Below are positions 43,881-54,229 of a stretch of DNA of 64,000 bases, piece after piece. Each line of letters opens with the position of its first letter. Positions within the stretch are counted from its first letter, which is position 1. The notes beneath the pieces are model-generated. The model worked only from the letters and a program-made list of their open reading frames with translations, had not been told where the DNA came from and ran no database searches. Origin of the DNA: Planctomycetaceae bacterium (lineage in GTDB: Bacteria; Planctomycetota; Planctomycetia; Planctomycetales; Planctomycetaceae); the NCBI GenBank assembly GCA_002726205.1, contig PBSL01000056.1, positions 1 through 64,000 of the forward strand, in the 5' to 3' direction. A program made the translations under genes and the position numbers.

Positions 43881-46070
43881 ATGATTCGAAACGGTCTGCT
43901 GGCGATGATTCTCTGTTTTCCGGTGACGGTGGCCGCCCGGGCGCAGGACGGTCCGGCCAAGCCGATCGGCCAGTTCCTGACCGTCCACAGCCCCATTGAC
44001 GATTCGGTCACCAGCCGGATCCGCAACGTGGCCCTGGACCTGGTGGGAAAATCCGAACGCGACAACCGGCCGGCGATCCTTGTTCTGGAGATCACTCCGG
44101 GCGCAAGCCCGTTTCACCATGTCCAGGGGCTGGCCACGCTGTTGAGTTCGGTGAGGCTTGCGGAAATACGGACGGTGGCGTGGGTCCCCGAAACGGTGAC
44201 CGGTAACAAGGTGGTCGTGGCACTGGCGTGTGACGAAATCATACTGCACCCGGACGCGGAACTCGGCGACATCAGCCTCGGAGAACCTCTCGAAGATCCA
44301 CAACGGCAGTTCGTGCAGTCACTGGTCGAGAAGCGGCGAAACGCCAAGGTCAACTGGGCGCTCGCCCGTGGAATGCTCGATCGCAACGCCGAGGTGATCA
44401 AGGTCACGATCAAGGGACAGGACACCCCAGCCGAATCCCGGATTCTCAGCGTCAAGGACCTGCCCCGGATCCGTGACAACAACCCGGGTGCGACAATCAA
44501 GGTGGACACGATCAAGGAGGCCGGTGGTCGGGGTGCCTTCTCGGGGGAACAGGCCCGGGCACTGGACATCCTGGTGGTACAGACTGCCCAGGCCCGTGCC
44601 GAAGTCGCGGCAATCTACGGTCTGCCACGACGCGCGATGCGCGAGGAGCGAATCACGGGCACCGAACCGGTCGCGCGGCTGATCAAGATCACCAACATGA
44701 TCGAGCCGACGCTGCAGGCATTCTTCAACCGCCAGATTCAACGAGCGATTGTCGAGAAGGCCAACCTGCTGATCTTCGAGATTGATTCTCCCGGTGGCAT
44801 GCTGACGGTGGCCGAGACAATGGCCAATGACATCGCGTCACTGGAGGAACGCAACATTCGCACCGTGGCCTGGATACCACGCGAGGCGATCAGTGGAGCC
44901 GCCATCATCGCGCTGGGCTGTGACGAAATTTACATGGCCCCCGGGGCACGGATCGGAGACGCCGCACCGATCGAAATGAAGCCGGGCATGCCATTTGAAC
45001 GAGCCCCGGAAAAGGTGCTCAGCTACACCCGCGAAGTGCTCCGAACACTCGCCGAAAAGAAAGGGCGACCGCCGGGAATCGCCGAGGCGATGGCTGACAA
45101 GGACCTGGAGGTCTTCCAGGTGGTCAACCGCGAGACCGGTGACACGGAGTTCAAGACCGAGGCCGAGTTGCACGGGGCCGCTGCCCAGTTTGGAGACAAG
45201 CAACCCGTCCCCGAAACCCGGGCCGACAACCTGCTGACGGTCAACGGACGGCGAGCCCACGAGCTGTCGTTGGCCGAACCACCGGTTTCGGGAATCGAAG
45301 AACTCAAGCAGCGACTCGGATTGTCTCCAGGGGTCGTCCTGCGAGCAGTCGAACGGACCTGGGTCGACAACCTCGCCATCGGGCTCAGCGGCAGCGAGGC
45401 CGCGTTCCTGCTGTTCTTCTTCGGGTCGATCCTGGTCTACCTCGAGTTGTACACGATGACCGGCCTGTGCGGCATCGGGGCCTCGCTGTGCTTCGCGTTG
45501 TTTTTCTGGGCCCGCTGGGGCCAGACAGCGGGCTGGCTCGAGGTCGTACTGTTCATGCTGGGGCTGGCGTTGATCGCCCTGGAGATATTCCTGATCCCGG
45601 GATTCGGCGTCTTCGGGCTCTCGGGAGGACTGCTCGTCTTCGTCTCGCTGATCATGGCCTCGGAGACAATGTCCGGGTCCATCGGCATCGAAGGACTGGC
45701 GAGATTCGAGCGTCCGACGCTCACCCTGATCGGATCACTGGCCACGGTCGTCGTCGTCGCCGCGGTGATCAGCCGCTACCTGCCCAGCCTGCCACTGCTG
45801 AAGCACATCGTGCTCGAACCACCAAGCCAGGAAGAGCTCGCCTTCGACCCTCGACTGGCCGGCACGGTCGAATCCACCGCGTTACTCGAAAGTGACCACA
45901 GCCTGGTCGGCCAGTCCGGATCTGCCGTATCGGTGCTCCGGCCCGCCGGAAAGGCACGGTTTGGTGAGAACCTGGTGGATGTCATCAGCGACGGCCCTTT
46001 CATCAACCCGGGAACGACCATCGAAGTCGTTCGGATTGAAGGTAACCGCGTGATCGTACGTCAGTCGTGA
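43881..46070 (+). CDS. NfeD-like membrane protein with two ClpP-fold domains, one probably inactive
   Basis: A 729-residue exported/membrane protein. A signal peptide (about 1-21) is followed by a first ClpP-like domain (about 30-140), a helical linker, a second ClpP-like domain (about 285-400), four to five membrane helices (about 490-620) and a soluble beta-barrel NfeD C-terminus (SALLESDHSLVGQ-type OB fold). In the second domain Ser338 (AISGAAIIALG) sits at the expected nucleophile position; the aligned site in the first domain is Thr107 (TVTGNKVVVALA), so that copy is probably not proteolytic. NfeD proteins act in membrane quality control with stomatins; no stomatin gene is adjacent. Confidence 0.87.
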   Translation: MIRNGLLAMILCFPVTVAARAQDGPAKPIGQFLTVHSPIDDSVTSRIRNVALDLVGKSERDNRPAILVLEITPGASPFHHVQGLATLLSSVRLAEIRTVAWVPETVTGNKVVVALACDEIILHPDAELGDISLGEPLEDPQRQFVQSLVEKRRNAKVNWALARGMLDRNAEVIKVTIKGQDTPAESRILSVKDLPRIRDNNPGATIKVDTIKEAGGRGAFSGEQARALDILVVQTAQARAEVAAIYGLPRRAMREERITGTEPVARLIKITNMIEPTLQAFFNRQIQRAIVEKANLLIFEIDSPGGMLTVAETMANDIASLEERNIRTVAWIPREAISGAAIIALGCDEIYMAPGARIGDAAPIEMKPGMPFERAPEKVLSYTREVLRTLAEKKGRPPGIAEAMADKDLEVFQVVNRETGDTEFKTEAELHGAAAQFGDKQPVPETRADNLLTVNGRRAHELSLAEPPVSGIEELKQRLGLSPGVVLRAVERTWVDNLAIGLSGSEAAFLLFFFGSILVYLELYTMTGLCGIGASLCFALFFWARWGQTAGWLEVVLFMLGLALIALEIFLIPGFGVFGLSGGLLVFVSLIMASETMSGSIGIEGLARFERPTLTLIGSLATVVVVAAVISRYLPSLPLLKHIVLEPPSQEELAFDPRLAGTVESTALLESDHSLVGQSGSAVSVLRPAGKARFGENLVDVISDGPFINPGTTIEVVRIEGNRVIVRQS

Positions 46071-46101
46071 TAACTGGCGATCCCGGTGACGACCCGTGCC
46101 G

Positions 46102-46129
46102 TTGCAACTTCAGACGGTGCTGCTAAAGT
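46102..46129 (+). promoter_or_regulatory. Possible sigma-70 promoter for rpsO-pnp
   Basis: TTGCAA (46102-46107), a 16-base spacer and TAAAGT (46124-46129) precede rpsO by about 100 bases. A G-rich/C-rich pairing (46178-46181 with 46187-46190) in the leader could fold ahead of the rpsO start, where S15 autoregulation is known in other bacteria. Confidence 0.4.
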
Positions 46130-46227
46130 AAGCTGGTTGGATGGAGTTGGCTCGCTGGCAATGGTTGCCGACGGGATGGGGAGGATCCCCGTTACCAGAA
46201 GAGTTTAGCCTCGATGACGGTACGTGG

Positions 46228-46497
46228 ATGTCGATTACCCAGCAACGCAAAATTGAACTGATACAGGAGTTCCGGCGCGGTGAGGCAGATACAGGATCGG
46301 CCGAGCTGCAGATTGCCGTATTGACCGAGCGGATCAAGAATCTGACCGAGCACCTCAAGAGCCACGGCAAGGATCATGCCAGCCGCCGTGGATTGCTTGG
46401 TCAGGTCAGCCGCCGCCGCCGGTTACTCGACTACCTGGATCGAACGGATCATCAGAAATATCGCGAGTTGATCGAACGGTTGGGAATTCGCAAGTAG
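46228..46497 (+). CDS. rpsO: 30S ribosomal protein S15
   Basis: Primary 16S rRNA-binding protein of the small subunit. The 89-residue length equals that of typical S15, with [22 protein letters not shown], the [25 protein letters not shown] rRNA-binding region in two parts, and the final helix [13 protein letters not shown]. The ATG at 46228 is certain from family length; the frame is open upstream but those codons are not S15. It is followed by pnp, the widely conserved rpsO-pnp order. Confidence 0.97.
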   Translation: MSITQQRKIELIQEFRRGEADTGSAELQIAVLTERIKNLTEHLKSHGKDHASRRGLLGQVSRRRRLLDYLDRTDHQKYRELIERLGIRK

Positions 46498-46590
46498 TGC
46501 AGACGGTTCGGACGTGTGAACCGACTGCCCGATCAGCCTCCGGGGGCTCCCGGGGTGGCGATGGAAAACGTAGATGGTAGGGAACAGGTT

Positions 46591-48774
46591 GTGAAGACAG
46601 TTGTTTCGCGTGAAATTGGAGGACATACGCTCAGCCTGGAAACAGGAGAACTGGCCAAGCAGGCCAGTGGCGCAGTCCTGGTTCGTTATGCCGATACGGT
46701 CGTGTTCGTCGCCTCACAGGACGGACCTCCACGGCGTGGCATTGACTTCTTTCCACTGACGGTCGACTACCGCGAACGCTTCGCGTCGGCCGGGAAGTTC
46801 CCCGGCGGGTTCCTGAAGCGAGAGGGTCGGCCGACGACCAGGGAAATCCTCACCGCGCGGCTGACCGACCGCCCGATCCGTCCCATGTTCCCCAAGGGGT
46901 ACAAGGACGAGATCCAGGTCATGGCCAACGTGCTGGCAGTCGATCCCGAACACGACCCCGACGTCCATGCCATCATCGGCGCCAGCGCCGCGCTGATGAT
47001 CTCCGCGTCCATCCCCTTCCAGGGACCACTCGCCGCCGTCCGGGTCGGCAAGGTCGATGGTCAACTCGTCATCTTCCCCACGCTGGAACAGACTGCCGAG
47101 GGAACTCTTGACCTGATCGTCGCCGGCAACCTCGAGAGCGTATTGATGATCGAGGGCTTTGCCAAACAGATGCCCGAGGACGAGATGCTCGAGGCGATCC
47201 TTTTCGCCCAGAAACACATCGTCTCGATCTGCGATTTGCAGATGGAGTTGGTCGGAGAGGTTGGTGTCGAGAAGGCCGAGTACGAAGGTCCGGGTGAGAA
47301 TCCGCTGTTGAGCGCGATGCAAGGCGATGGCTTCGAGCGGCTGAAGACCGCCATGCAAAGCACCGTCAAGGTCGAACGTCACGAGCAGACCAGGGCCCTG
47401 AAGGATGAACTGATCGAGAAGTACTTCCCCGATGACGCCGAGGAAACCGCCGATGGGGCCACCCGGGGAGATTTCAAGGAGGCCTTCCACGATCTCGAAC
47501 AACTCGTCGTCCGCGACCTGATCCTCAATGACAAGACGCGGCTGGATGGCCGCAGCATGGGCGACCTGCGGGCCATCAACTGCAGTGTTGACCTGCTGCC
47601 CCGGGTCCACGGTTCGGCGGTCTTCACCCGCGGTGAAACCCAGTCAGTCTGCACGATCACCCTGGGTACCCCCCGCGACACCCAGCGGGTCGACGGCCCG
47701 GTCGAGGAATACGAAAAACGGTTCATGCTCGACTACAACTTCCCGCCCTATTCGGTGGGTGAGTGCCGCATGATCCGAGGACCCGGTCGCCGGGAAATCG
47801 GACACGGGGCACTGGCCGAGCGCAGCGTGCACTCGATCCTGCCCGACGCCGAGGCGTTCCCCTACACGATCCGGGCGATCTCGGACATCACCGAGTCGAA
47901 CGGGTCCAGCTCGATGGCGAGCGTCTGCAGCACGACCCTGGGCCTGATGGCCGCCGGTGTGCCGATCCTGCAACCGGTCGCCGGCATCTCGATCGGAGTC
48001 GTCGCCGAACCTGACGGTCGCTTCGAACTGCTGACCGATATCATCGGCGACGAGGATCACTTCGGCGACATGGACTTCAAGATCGCCGGCAGCCAGATCG
48101 GGATCACCGGAATCCAGCTCGACCTGAAAATCAAGGGGATTTCCGAGGAGATCATCACCGCGACACTGGCGCAGGCCAAGGACGCGCGACTGAACATCCT
48201 CCGCTCGATGCTCGAAACTCTCGGTCAACCCCGCGAGGACATCTCCGAGCACGCTCCACGACTGGAGCGGACCCAGATCGACCCCGAGAAGATCGGCCTG
48301 TTGATCGGTCCCGGTGGAAAGACCATCCGGGCCATCCAGGACGAGACCTCGACCCAGATCGACATCCAGGAAGATGGCACCGTCACGGTCGCCTCCAGTG
48401 ATGGCGCCGCCGCGCAGGCCGCCCTGGCCCGGATCGAGGCACTGACCGAGGATGTCAAGGTGGGCCGGATCTACAACGGGACCGTCTCCTCGGTCAAGGA
48501 CTTCGGCGTGTTCGTCGAAATCGCCCCCGGCAAGGACGGCCTTTGCCACATCAGCGAACTCGCCGATGGCTTCGTCAAGTCGGTCGCTGACGTCTGCAGC
48601 ATCGGTGACGCGATGCAGGTAAAAGTGATCGCCGTCGACGAGCAGAATCGAGTCAAGCTGTCGCGACGCGCGGTGCTGGCCGAGCAGGCCTCCGATGAGG
48701 ATGAGGCGGCAGAAAGCGGCCAGGCGACGGAGGTGGCAACAACCGACGACGGTGGAGACGACAGCGAGGGGTAA
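46591..48774 (+). CDS. pnp: Polyribonucleotide nucleotidyltransferase (PNPase)
   Basis: Phosphorolytic 3'-to-5' exoribonuclease of the RNA degradosome. The roughly 727-residue product has two RNase PH domains: the first with [16 protein letters not shown], the second with catalytic region FPPYSVGEC...GRREIGHG and [22 protein letters not shown] domain ([15 protein letters not shown]) and an S1 domain ([21 protein letters not shown]) close the protein, with an acidic tail. The GTG at 46591 ([19 protein letters not shown] follows) fits the family start; ATG 46561 is possible but its added codons are low in third-position GC. Its stop overlaps the histidine kinase reading frame. Confidence 0.95.
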   Translation: MKTVVSREIGGHTLSLETGELAKQASGAVLVRYADTVVFVASQDGPPRRGIDFFPLTVDYRERFASAGKFPGGFLKREGRPTTREILTARLTDRPIRPMFPKGYKDEIQVMANVLAVDPEHDPDVHAIIGASAALMISASIPFQGPLAAVRVGKVDGQLVIFPTLEQTAEGTLDLIVAGNLESVLMIEGFAKQMPEDEMLEAILFAQKHIVSICDLQMELVGEVGVEKAEYEGPGENPLLSAMQGDGFERLKTAMQSTVKVERHEQTRALKDELIEKYFPDDAEETADGATRGDFKEAFHDLEQLVVRDLILNDKTRLDGRSMGDLRAINCSVDLLPRVHGSAVFTRGETQSVCTITLGTPRDTQRVDGPVEEYEKRFMLDYNFPPYSVGECRMIRGPGRREIGHGALAERSVHSILPDAEAFPYTIRAISDITESNGSSSMASVCSTTLGLMAAGVPILQPVAGISIGVVAEPDGRFELLTDIIGDEDHFGDMDFKIAGSQIGITGIQLDLKIKGISEEIITATLAQAKDARLNILRSMLETLGQPREDISEHAPRLERTQIDPEKIGLLIGPGGKTIRAIQDETSTQIDIQEDGTVTVASSDGAAAQAALARIEALTEDVKVGRIYNGTVSSVKDFGVFVEIAPGKDGLCHISELADGFVKSVADVCSIGDAMQVKVIAVDEQNRVKLSRRAVLAEQASDEDEAAESGQATEVATTDDGGDDSEG

Positions 48775-49496
48775 CGACGATCGAAGCGCAAGAACGTCGG
48801 CAACTGCTGTCCCGCTACGCGGAAATCGCCGAGCTGGCCGGTGGGCTGGCCCACGAGATCCGTAATCCGCTCTCGACGATCTCCATGAACCTCGATCTCC
48901 TCGTCGAGGACCTTGCGTCCTCGGATGCCCCCCGCGATCGGCGGACGCTCGACAAACTGCACACCGTGCAGTCCGAGTGTCGTCATCTCGAGGAGATCCT
49001 CGACGCCTTCCTGCAATTTGCCCGCGTCGGAGAACTTGACCTCGTTCCCACCGACCTGAATTCGGTTGTCAGCCGCTTTCTTGACTTCTACCGGCCCCAG
49101 GCCGACGACACCAAGATCGAAATCAGCCCCCATCTGCAACCCGGCCTTCCCGCCGTCGCTGCCGACGAACCGCTGTTGCGACAGATGTTGATGAACCTTT
49201 GCCGCAACGCCGCCGACGCGATGCCTGGCGGCGGCCGACTCGAGATCCAGACCACCGTCGTCGATAATCGGGTTGCGCTGGTCGTGATCGACAACGGCCG
49301 AGGGATGGACGACGCGGCCCGGTCACGGATGTTTGACACGTTTTTCTCGACACGACCATCCGGCAGTGGTCTCGGGCTGCCAACGGTCCGTAAAATCGTG
49401 CAGGCCCATCTCGGAACGATCGACTGTGAGAGCGAACCGGGCCAGGGCACAAAGTTCACGATCCTGCTGCCGATCGAAACCGAAACCTCCTCATGA
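48774..49496 (+). CDS. Sensor histidine kinase (NtrB-like, no sensor domain) lacking a canonical start codon
   Basis: The open frame gives a roughly 240-residue kinase: H-box [12 protein letters not shown] with His at codon 48852, N-box [11 protein letters not shown]1 DNGRGMD and G2 GSGLGLPTV. The first ATG in frame (48885) lies after the phospho-accepting His, so it cannot be the start of a working kinase. Upstream to the nearest in-frame stop (48702) no ATG, GTG or TTG exists. The likely starts are ACG at 48774 or 48777, or ATC at 48780, just behind GAGGGG at 48766-48771. Coordinates use 48774, overlapping the pnp stop as TAACG. No sensor or membrane segment is present. The partner regulator overlaps its end by 4 bases. 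Confidence 0.75.
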   Translation, partial: TTIEAQERRQLLSRYAEIAELAGGLAHEIRNPLSTISMNLDLLVEDLASSDAPRDRRTLDKLHTVQSECRHLEEILDAFLQFARVGELDLVPTDLNSVVSRFLDFYRPQADDTKIEISPHLQPGLPAVAADEPLLRQMLMNLCRNAADAMPGGGRLEIQTTVVDNRVALVVIDNGRGMDDAARSRMFDTFFSTRPSGSGLGLPTVRKIVQAHLGTIDCESEPGQGTKFTILLPIETETSS

Positions 49497-50920
49497 ACGA
49501 TCCCGCACAGGTTGATCCGCAACCAACCGGCAACGAGCAGCCCGGACCTCCGATCCGCGTGCTGGTCATCGACGACGACGAACCCCATGCCCAGGCGGTC
49601 GCCGAGAGTCTCGAGCGGGTCGGTTACGACTGTGTCACCGCGCACTGTGGCGAGGAGGGAGCCCAACGGATCGAAAGCGACAACTATGACGTCGTGGTGA
49701 CTGACCTGATGATGGACGATCTCGATGGGCTCGCCCTGCTGCAGAAAACCAAGGACGAGTTGCCCAATGCCGAGGTCATTCTGTTGACCGGGCACGCCTC
49801 GGTCCAGTCGGCCCTGGCCGCCGGCCAGGCCGGTGCGTCGATGTACCTCACCAAGCCGCTCGACATCAACGAGTTGCGAGCCGCCGTCAAGAAAGCCTCG
49901 ACCCGCCTCCGGTTGCTTCGACGCAACGCCGAGCTCTCGAGACGACTCGACGAAAAATTCGGTTTCGAGGGTGTGATCGGCAACAGCCCGACAATGAACC
50001 GTGTCATCGAACAACTCAAACACGTCGCCCCGACCGGCAGCACGGTGCTGATCCAGGGCGAAAGCGGGACCGGCAAGGAACTCGTTGCCCGTGCCCTGCA
50101 CCAGAACAGTGATCGCAAGACCAAGCCGTTTGTCCCGCTCAACATCTCGGCATTGCCCGAGAGTATCCTCGAGAGCGAGTTGTTCGGGCACGAGGCCGGT
50201 GCATTCACCGGTGCCATCGGCCGCCGCGTCGGCAAGTTCGAGTTCGCCAACGGGGGGACACTGTTCCTGGACGAGGTCGGCGAGATGCCGACCGAGACAC
50301 AGATCAAGCTGCTGAGGGTTCTCGAGGATCACAAGGTGGCGAGAATCGGGGCGAACGAGGAGATCAAGATCAACGTCCGGGTGGTCGCGGCCACCAATGC
50401 GGATCTCGAATCCGCCGTCCGTGAAAAACGGTTTCGCGAAGACCTCTACTACCGACTCGCGGTCGTCACGATTGATCTGCCGCCGCTCCGGGAACGACGG
50501 CCTGATATTCCACTGCTGGTCGACCACTTCCGTAAGGAGTTTGCCGAATCGCACGGCCGCGATGTTCCCGATGTCTCGCGAGCGGCCCGGCAAGCATTGA
50601 TCGCACATGGCTGGCCGGGCAACATCCGTCAACTCCGCAATACCGTCGAACGAATGCTCGTCCTCGACAGCGATGGCCTGCTCGATGTCGACGACCTGCC
50701 GGATGATATCCTGCCAACAACCGAGACCGATCGAGAGGCGGGGCTGGGTCCTACCGGCCCCGACGGCCTCGTCGGTCGACCACTGACGGACGTCGAACGT
50801 TACTACATCGAACGGGCACTGCAACTGGTTGACGGCAAGCGCGAGGACGCCGCCGCACTTCTAGGTATTGGCGAACGCACGCTTTACCGTAAAATCAAGG
50901 AATACGGGCTCAAGCAGTGA
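49493..50920 (+). CDS. NtrC-family sigma-54 response regulator
   Basis: A 475-residue activator: receiver domain with phospho-acceptor Asp71 (VVVTDLMM), AAA+ domain with Walker A GESGTGKE (about 189-196), the sigma-54 contact loop GAFTGA (about 236-241), Walker [13 protein letters not shown], and a C-terminal Fis-type helix-turn-helix ([23 protein letters not shown]). It activates transcription from -24/-12 promoters after phosphorylation, most likely by the kinase whose end it overlaps (ATGA). It is separated from the next gene by a predicted terminator. Confidence 0.95.
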   Translation: MNDPAQVDPQPTGNEQPGPPIRVLVIDDDEPHAQAVAESLERVGYDCVTAHCGEEGAQRIESDNYDVVVTDLMMDDLDGLALLQKTKDELPNAEVILLTGHASVQSALAAGQAGASMYLTKPLDINELRAAVKKASTRLRLLRRNAELSRRLDEKFGFEGVIGNSPTMNRVIEQLKHVAPTGSTVLIQGESGTGKELVARALHQNSDRKTKPFVPLNISALPESILESELFGHEAGAFTGAIGRRVGKFEFANGGTLFLDEVGEMPTETQIKLLRVLEDHKVARIGANEEIKINVRVVAATNADLESAVREKRFREDLYYRLAVVTIDLPPLRERRPDIPLLVDHFRKEFAESHGRDVPDVSRAARQALIAHGWPGNIRQLRNTVERMLVLDSDGLLDVDDLPDDILPTTETDREAGLGPTGPDGLVGRPLTDVERYYIERALQLVDGKREDAAALLGIGERTLYRKIKEYGLKQ

Positions 50921-50956
50921 CCCGCGGTCCCCGATGCTCCAGAACCCGATGACAAC

Positions 50957-50983
50957 ACCGGCGACAACCGGTTTTCTTTTTTT
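50957..50983 (+). terminator. Predicted intrinsic terminator after the two-component pair
   Basis: A 5-bp stem ACCGG/CCGGT (50957-50961 with 50968-50972) with a 6-base loop is followed at once by a T-rich tract (50973-50983, interrupted by one C). It lies 36 bases after the response regulator stop. The stem is short, so efficiency is uncertain. Confidence 0.6.
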
Positions 50984-51062
50984 CTCGCGGAACCCCGGAT
51001 TCCTGACGGTGTTTACTCCTCGCCGCTTCCACAGTGGGCCTGCCTGTTTGCTGGAGAGACCA

Positions 51063-52910
51063 ATGTCACACAGCCGAACGATTGCATTGCTGGCGGTCTC
51101 GTTGCTTGCACTTCCGATCGCCGGGTCCGCTGACCAATTGCGGGCGGCCGATCCCGCGCCGGCAGCCGACGTGGCCACCAGGATCGACCGGTTGATCGAC
51201 GCGGAACTCACGGCAACCAACGCCACCCCGTCTCCTGTCACTTCCGACTTCGACTTTCTCCGTCGCATCACGCTCGATCTTTCCGGCCGGTTGCCGAGCC
51301 CGCGTGCCATCACGCTCTTTGGCCTCAATCCCGACTCGGACAAGCGGGTCCGGCTCGTGTCCCAGCTGCTCGAATCATCCGACTTCTCGAGGGTCCAGGC
51401 GAAGTACTGGCGAGACGTCATTTTCTCGCGGGCAACCGAAGTGCGGTCGCGACTGATGCTGCCGGCCTTCGAGCAGTGGATGACACAACAGTTCGAGGAA
51501 CGACGGGGCTGGAACGAAATCGCCACATCGCTCCTGACGGCCTCGGGCGATGTTCGTGAAAACGGCGCCACGGCGCTGATTTTCGCCCAGGGAGGCAGTG
51601 CTGCCGAGCTCGCTGCCGAGACCTCAAGAATCTTTCTCGGGATCCAGATTCAGTGCGCCAATTGCCACGACCACCCCACTGATCGCTGGAATCGCACCCA
51701 GTTTCATCAGCTCGCAGCCTTCTTTCCTCGCGTTCGCGTTCGGCCGATTCGAGACTCTTCGCCACGATCGTTCGAGGTGGTCTCGCTGGACGTCAATCCA
51801 CGGTCCCGTCGGAGCAACCCATTTCAAGACAGCGGACGGATTTTCCGTCAGCTCGACCGCAACCGGGACGGCCGGTTGGTCAAGCGGGAGGTGGTCAACT
51901 CGAGGCTGAATCGCGTCTTTGACCGCCTGCTTGAACAGGGCGACAAGAACAAGGATCGCGGACTCAGTCTCGCAGAACTCCGCGCGCTGCCGCAGCCCGG
52001 CAACGCCAACAACCGCCGACTCGACATCGAACACTTCATGCCCGACCTGGAGAATCCGGCCTCACGCGGTACCCAGATGAAACCGGTCTTTTTTGCCACC
52101 CGTGGCCAGACTGCCGAGGAGCTCAGCGACGTGAAACGCCGCCAGCTCCTTGCCGACTATGTCACATCGTCCTCGAACCCCTGGTTCGCCCGGTCGATGG
52201 TCAACCGCACCTGGTCGGTCCTGCTCGGCGAGGGCTTCTCGATGCCGATCGACGACCTGGGTCCCGAACGCGAGGTGACTCACCCGGACGCCTTCAAACT
52301 GCTGTGTCGTGACTTCGTCGACAACGACTACGACATCCGACGACTTGTCCAGGTCATCACCGGGACTCAAGCCTACCAACGCCAGATCCGTGACCGTGAC
52401 GTCGCCGACAGTGCCCCGCCGTTTGCCGCAACATCTCCAACCCGGCTCCGCGCCGACCAACTCTACGATTCGCTGCTCGCCGTGTTCGGGTCGGATGTGT
52501 CCCGCAGAAGCCGTGGTTCCAGAAGTTCCTCGGGCAGCACACAGTCTCGCCGCAGGCGCTCCCCCCAGGGACGAAATCTTGTCCTGTCGCTGTTCGGCTT
52601 CGATCCGTCGACGCCGCCGGAGGATATTGCCGGCACCGTTCCCCAGGCATTGTTCATGATGAACTCGCCGCTGATCAACGCGATGATTCGTGCCGCTGGC
52701 AACACCAGGCTGGCCCGAATTCTCGGGCGATTCCCCGACAATGATGAAGCCGTCTCGGAAGTCTACCTGCTGGTTCTTTCGCGAGAACCCACAGCAAACG
52801 AGTTGAAGATCTGTCGCGAGTACCTTGCCGAGGTCGGTGATCGCGGTGAAGCGTTTGAAGACCTGATGTGGAGCCTCGTCAATTCCAGCGAGTTCCTTTC
52901 TCGAAGATAA
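51063..52910 (+). CDS. DUF1549/DUF1553 protein with a central EF-hand insertion
   Basis: A 615-residue exported protein with a signal peptide (about 1-20). The DUF1549 part holds DFDFLRRITLDLSGRLPSP and the haem-type CANCHDHP motif (Cys198, Cys201, His202). Around 262-305 two EF-hand-like loops occur, DRNRDGRLVKRE and DKNKDRGLSLAE, of the calcium-binding dockerin/calmodulin type. DUF1553 follows (LADYVTSSSNPWFARSMVNRTWSVLLG, TGTQAYQRQ), ending with SREPTANELKICREYL and SLVNSSEFL. This family is typical of Planctomycetota and of unknown activity. GGAGAG precedes the ATG by six bases. The DUF1501 gene follows after 41 bases, the usual partner. Confidence 0.9.
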   Translation: MSHSRTIALLAVSLLALPIAGSADQLRAADPAPAADVATRIDRLIDAELTATNATPSPVTSDFDFLRRITLDLSGRLPSPRAITLFGLNPDSDKRVRLVSQLLESSDFSRVQAKYWRDVIFSRATEVRSRLMLPAFEQWMTQQFEERRGWNEIATSLLTASGDVRENGATALIFAQGGSAAELAAETSRIFLGIQIQCANCHDHPTDRWNRTQFHQLAAFFPRVRVRPIRDSSPRSFEVVSLDVNPRSRRSNPFQDSGRIFRQLDRNRDGRLVKREVVNSRLNRVFDRLLEQGDKNKDRGLSLAELRALPQPGNANNRRLDIEHFMPDLENPASRGTQMKPVFFATRGQTAEELSDVKRRQLLADYVTSSSNPWFARSMVNRTWSVLLGEGFSMPIDDLGPEREVTHPDAFKLLCRDFVDNDYDIRRLVQVITGTQAYQRQIRDRDVADSAPPFAATSPTRLRADQLYDSLLAVFGSDVSRRSRGSRSSSGSTQSRRRRSPQGRNLVLSLFGFDPSTPPEDIAGTVPQALFMMNSPLINAMIRAAGNTRLARILGRFPDNDEAVSEVYLLVLSREPTANELKICREYLAEVGDRGEAFEDLMWSLVNSSEFLSRR

Positions 52911-52951
52911 CCCTGTACCCACCCCGCGGGCCGATGGGGAGTCCTTAGACA

Positions 52952-54220
52952 ATGACCAGTTCATCACGCGTCACTCTGGAAACACTGTCGCGGCGCCGCC
53001 TGCTGCAAGCCGTTCCCGCTACGGCGATTGCCGCGGGAAGCGTCGGCCTGAGCGACGTGGTCAGCCTCCGGGCTGACCAACTCCGCAAACAGGGCCGATC
53101 CGTGATCCTGCTGTGGATGCAGGGAGGTCCCAGCCAATTCGAGACATTTGATCCGAAACCGGGAACGACCAACGGCGGCCCCACGACGGCCATTTCGACA
53201 GCGGTCCCCGGAGTACAGATCGCCTCCACCTGGACACAAACCGCCAAGGTGCTCGACAAGCTCGCGATCATCCGCTCGATGACCAACAAGGAAGGGAACC
53301 ATCAGCGGGCCACCTACCAGTTGCACACCGGCTACGTGCCCGCCGGCAGTGTCAAGCACCCCTCGCTGGGGGCCAACATTGCCAAGCAACTGTCCGACCC
53401 CGCGTTCGAGCTGCCGGCGGTGGTCTCGACCAACCGCACCAATGGCGCCGGTTTCCTTGGTGTCGATTACGAACCGTTCGTCGTTGGCAATCCCGGCCAG
53501 CTACCACAAAACGTCGCCACGACGGTTCCGGTTTCACGTTATCGTCGACGGCTGGGATTGCTGGGCCGGCTCGACGGAGAATTCGCAGGCCGTGGAGGCC
53601 GGGTCGTCGCCGGCGACCATCAACGGCTGTACAAGAAATCCTCGAGAATGGTGCTCAGCCGCAACGTCACCGCGTTTGACATTTCCGGCGAGCCGGATTC
53701 GCTGAAACAGCGTTACGGCGACAACGCCTTCGGCCGGGGTTGCCTGCTGGCACGCCGACTCGTGGAATCCGGCGTGACGTTCGTCGAGGTTCATTCGCGG
53801 GGATGGGACACCCACCAGGACAACTTCGATCGAACCACCACGCTGGCCGGACAGGTTGATCCCGCACTGGGCACGCTCATCGATGATCTCGACAGTCGAG
53901 GACTTCTCGAAAAGACACTTGTCATCTGGATGGGCGAATTCGGCCGATCGCCACGGGTCAATCCACAAACCGGACGAGGTCACTATCCCCGTGCATTTTC
54001 AGTGGCCCTGTCCGGCGGCGGAGTTCGCGGTGGCCAGGTGATCGGTGCCACCACTGAAGACGGCTCGGCAGTTGCCGGCGACCCCGTCTCTGTCCCTGAC
54101 CTGTTCTGCTCGATCTGCCACTCGCTGAACATCGACCCCCGCATCGAACGCCTCAGCCCGCTGGGTCGACCGATGAAGATCGTCGATGGAGGCCAGGTCG
54201 TCGAACAGCTGTTCGCCTGA
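52952..54220 (+). CDS. DUF1501 protein, Tat-exported
   Basis: A 422-residue member of DUF1501, a group with an alkaline-phosphatase/sulfatase-like fold that is nearly always paired with DUF1549/DUF1553 genes. The N-terminus has a Tat signal: SRRRLLQ then a hydrophobic stretch (AVPATAIAAGSVG). Family motifs are ILLWMQGGPSQFETFDPKP, ATYQLHTGY, VHSRGWDTHQDNF and IWMGEFGRSPRVN, the last two containing the metal-ligand-type residues. The reaction is unknown. The start ATG 52952 is the obvious one. It follows its DUF1549 partner and ends 9 bases before the convergent SDR gene. Confidence 0.92.
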   Translation: MTSSSRVTLETLSRRRLLQAVPATAIAAGSVGLSDVVSLRADQLRKQGRSVILLWMQGGPSQFETFDPKPGTTNGGPTTAISTAVPGVQIASTWTQTAKVLDKLAIIRSMTNKEGNHQRATYQLHTGYVPAGSVKHPSLGANIAKQLSDPAFELPAVVSTNRTNGAGFLGVDYEPFVVGNPGQLPQNVATTVPVSRYRRRLGLLGRLDGEFAGRGGRVVAGDHQRLYKKSSRMVLSRNVTAFDISGEPDSLKQRYGDNAFGRGCLLARRLVESGVTFVEVHSRGWDTHQDNFDRTTTLAGQVDPALGTLIDDLDSRGLLEKTLVIWMGEFGRSPRVNPQTGRGHYPRAFSVALSGGGVRGGQVIGATTEDGSAVAGDPVSVPDLFCSICHSLNIDPRIERLSPLGRPMKIVDGGQVVEQLFA

Positions 54221-54229
54221 CCGGTCGGT

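Noticed and set aside
48885-49496. 203-residue kinase starting at ATG 48885
   Set aside because: This start would remove the H-box, which is intact in the same frame just upstream; the gene must begin earlier.
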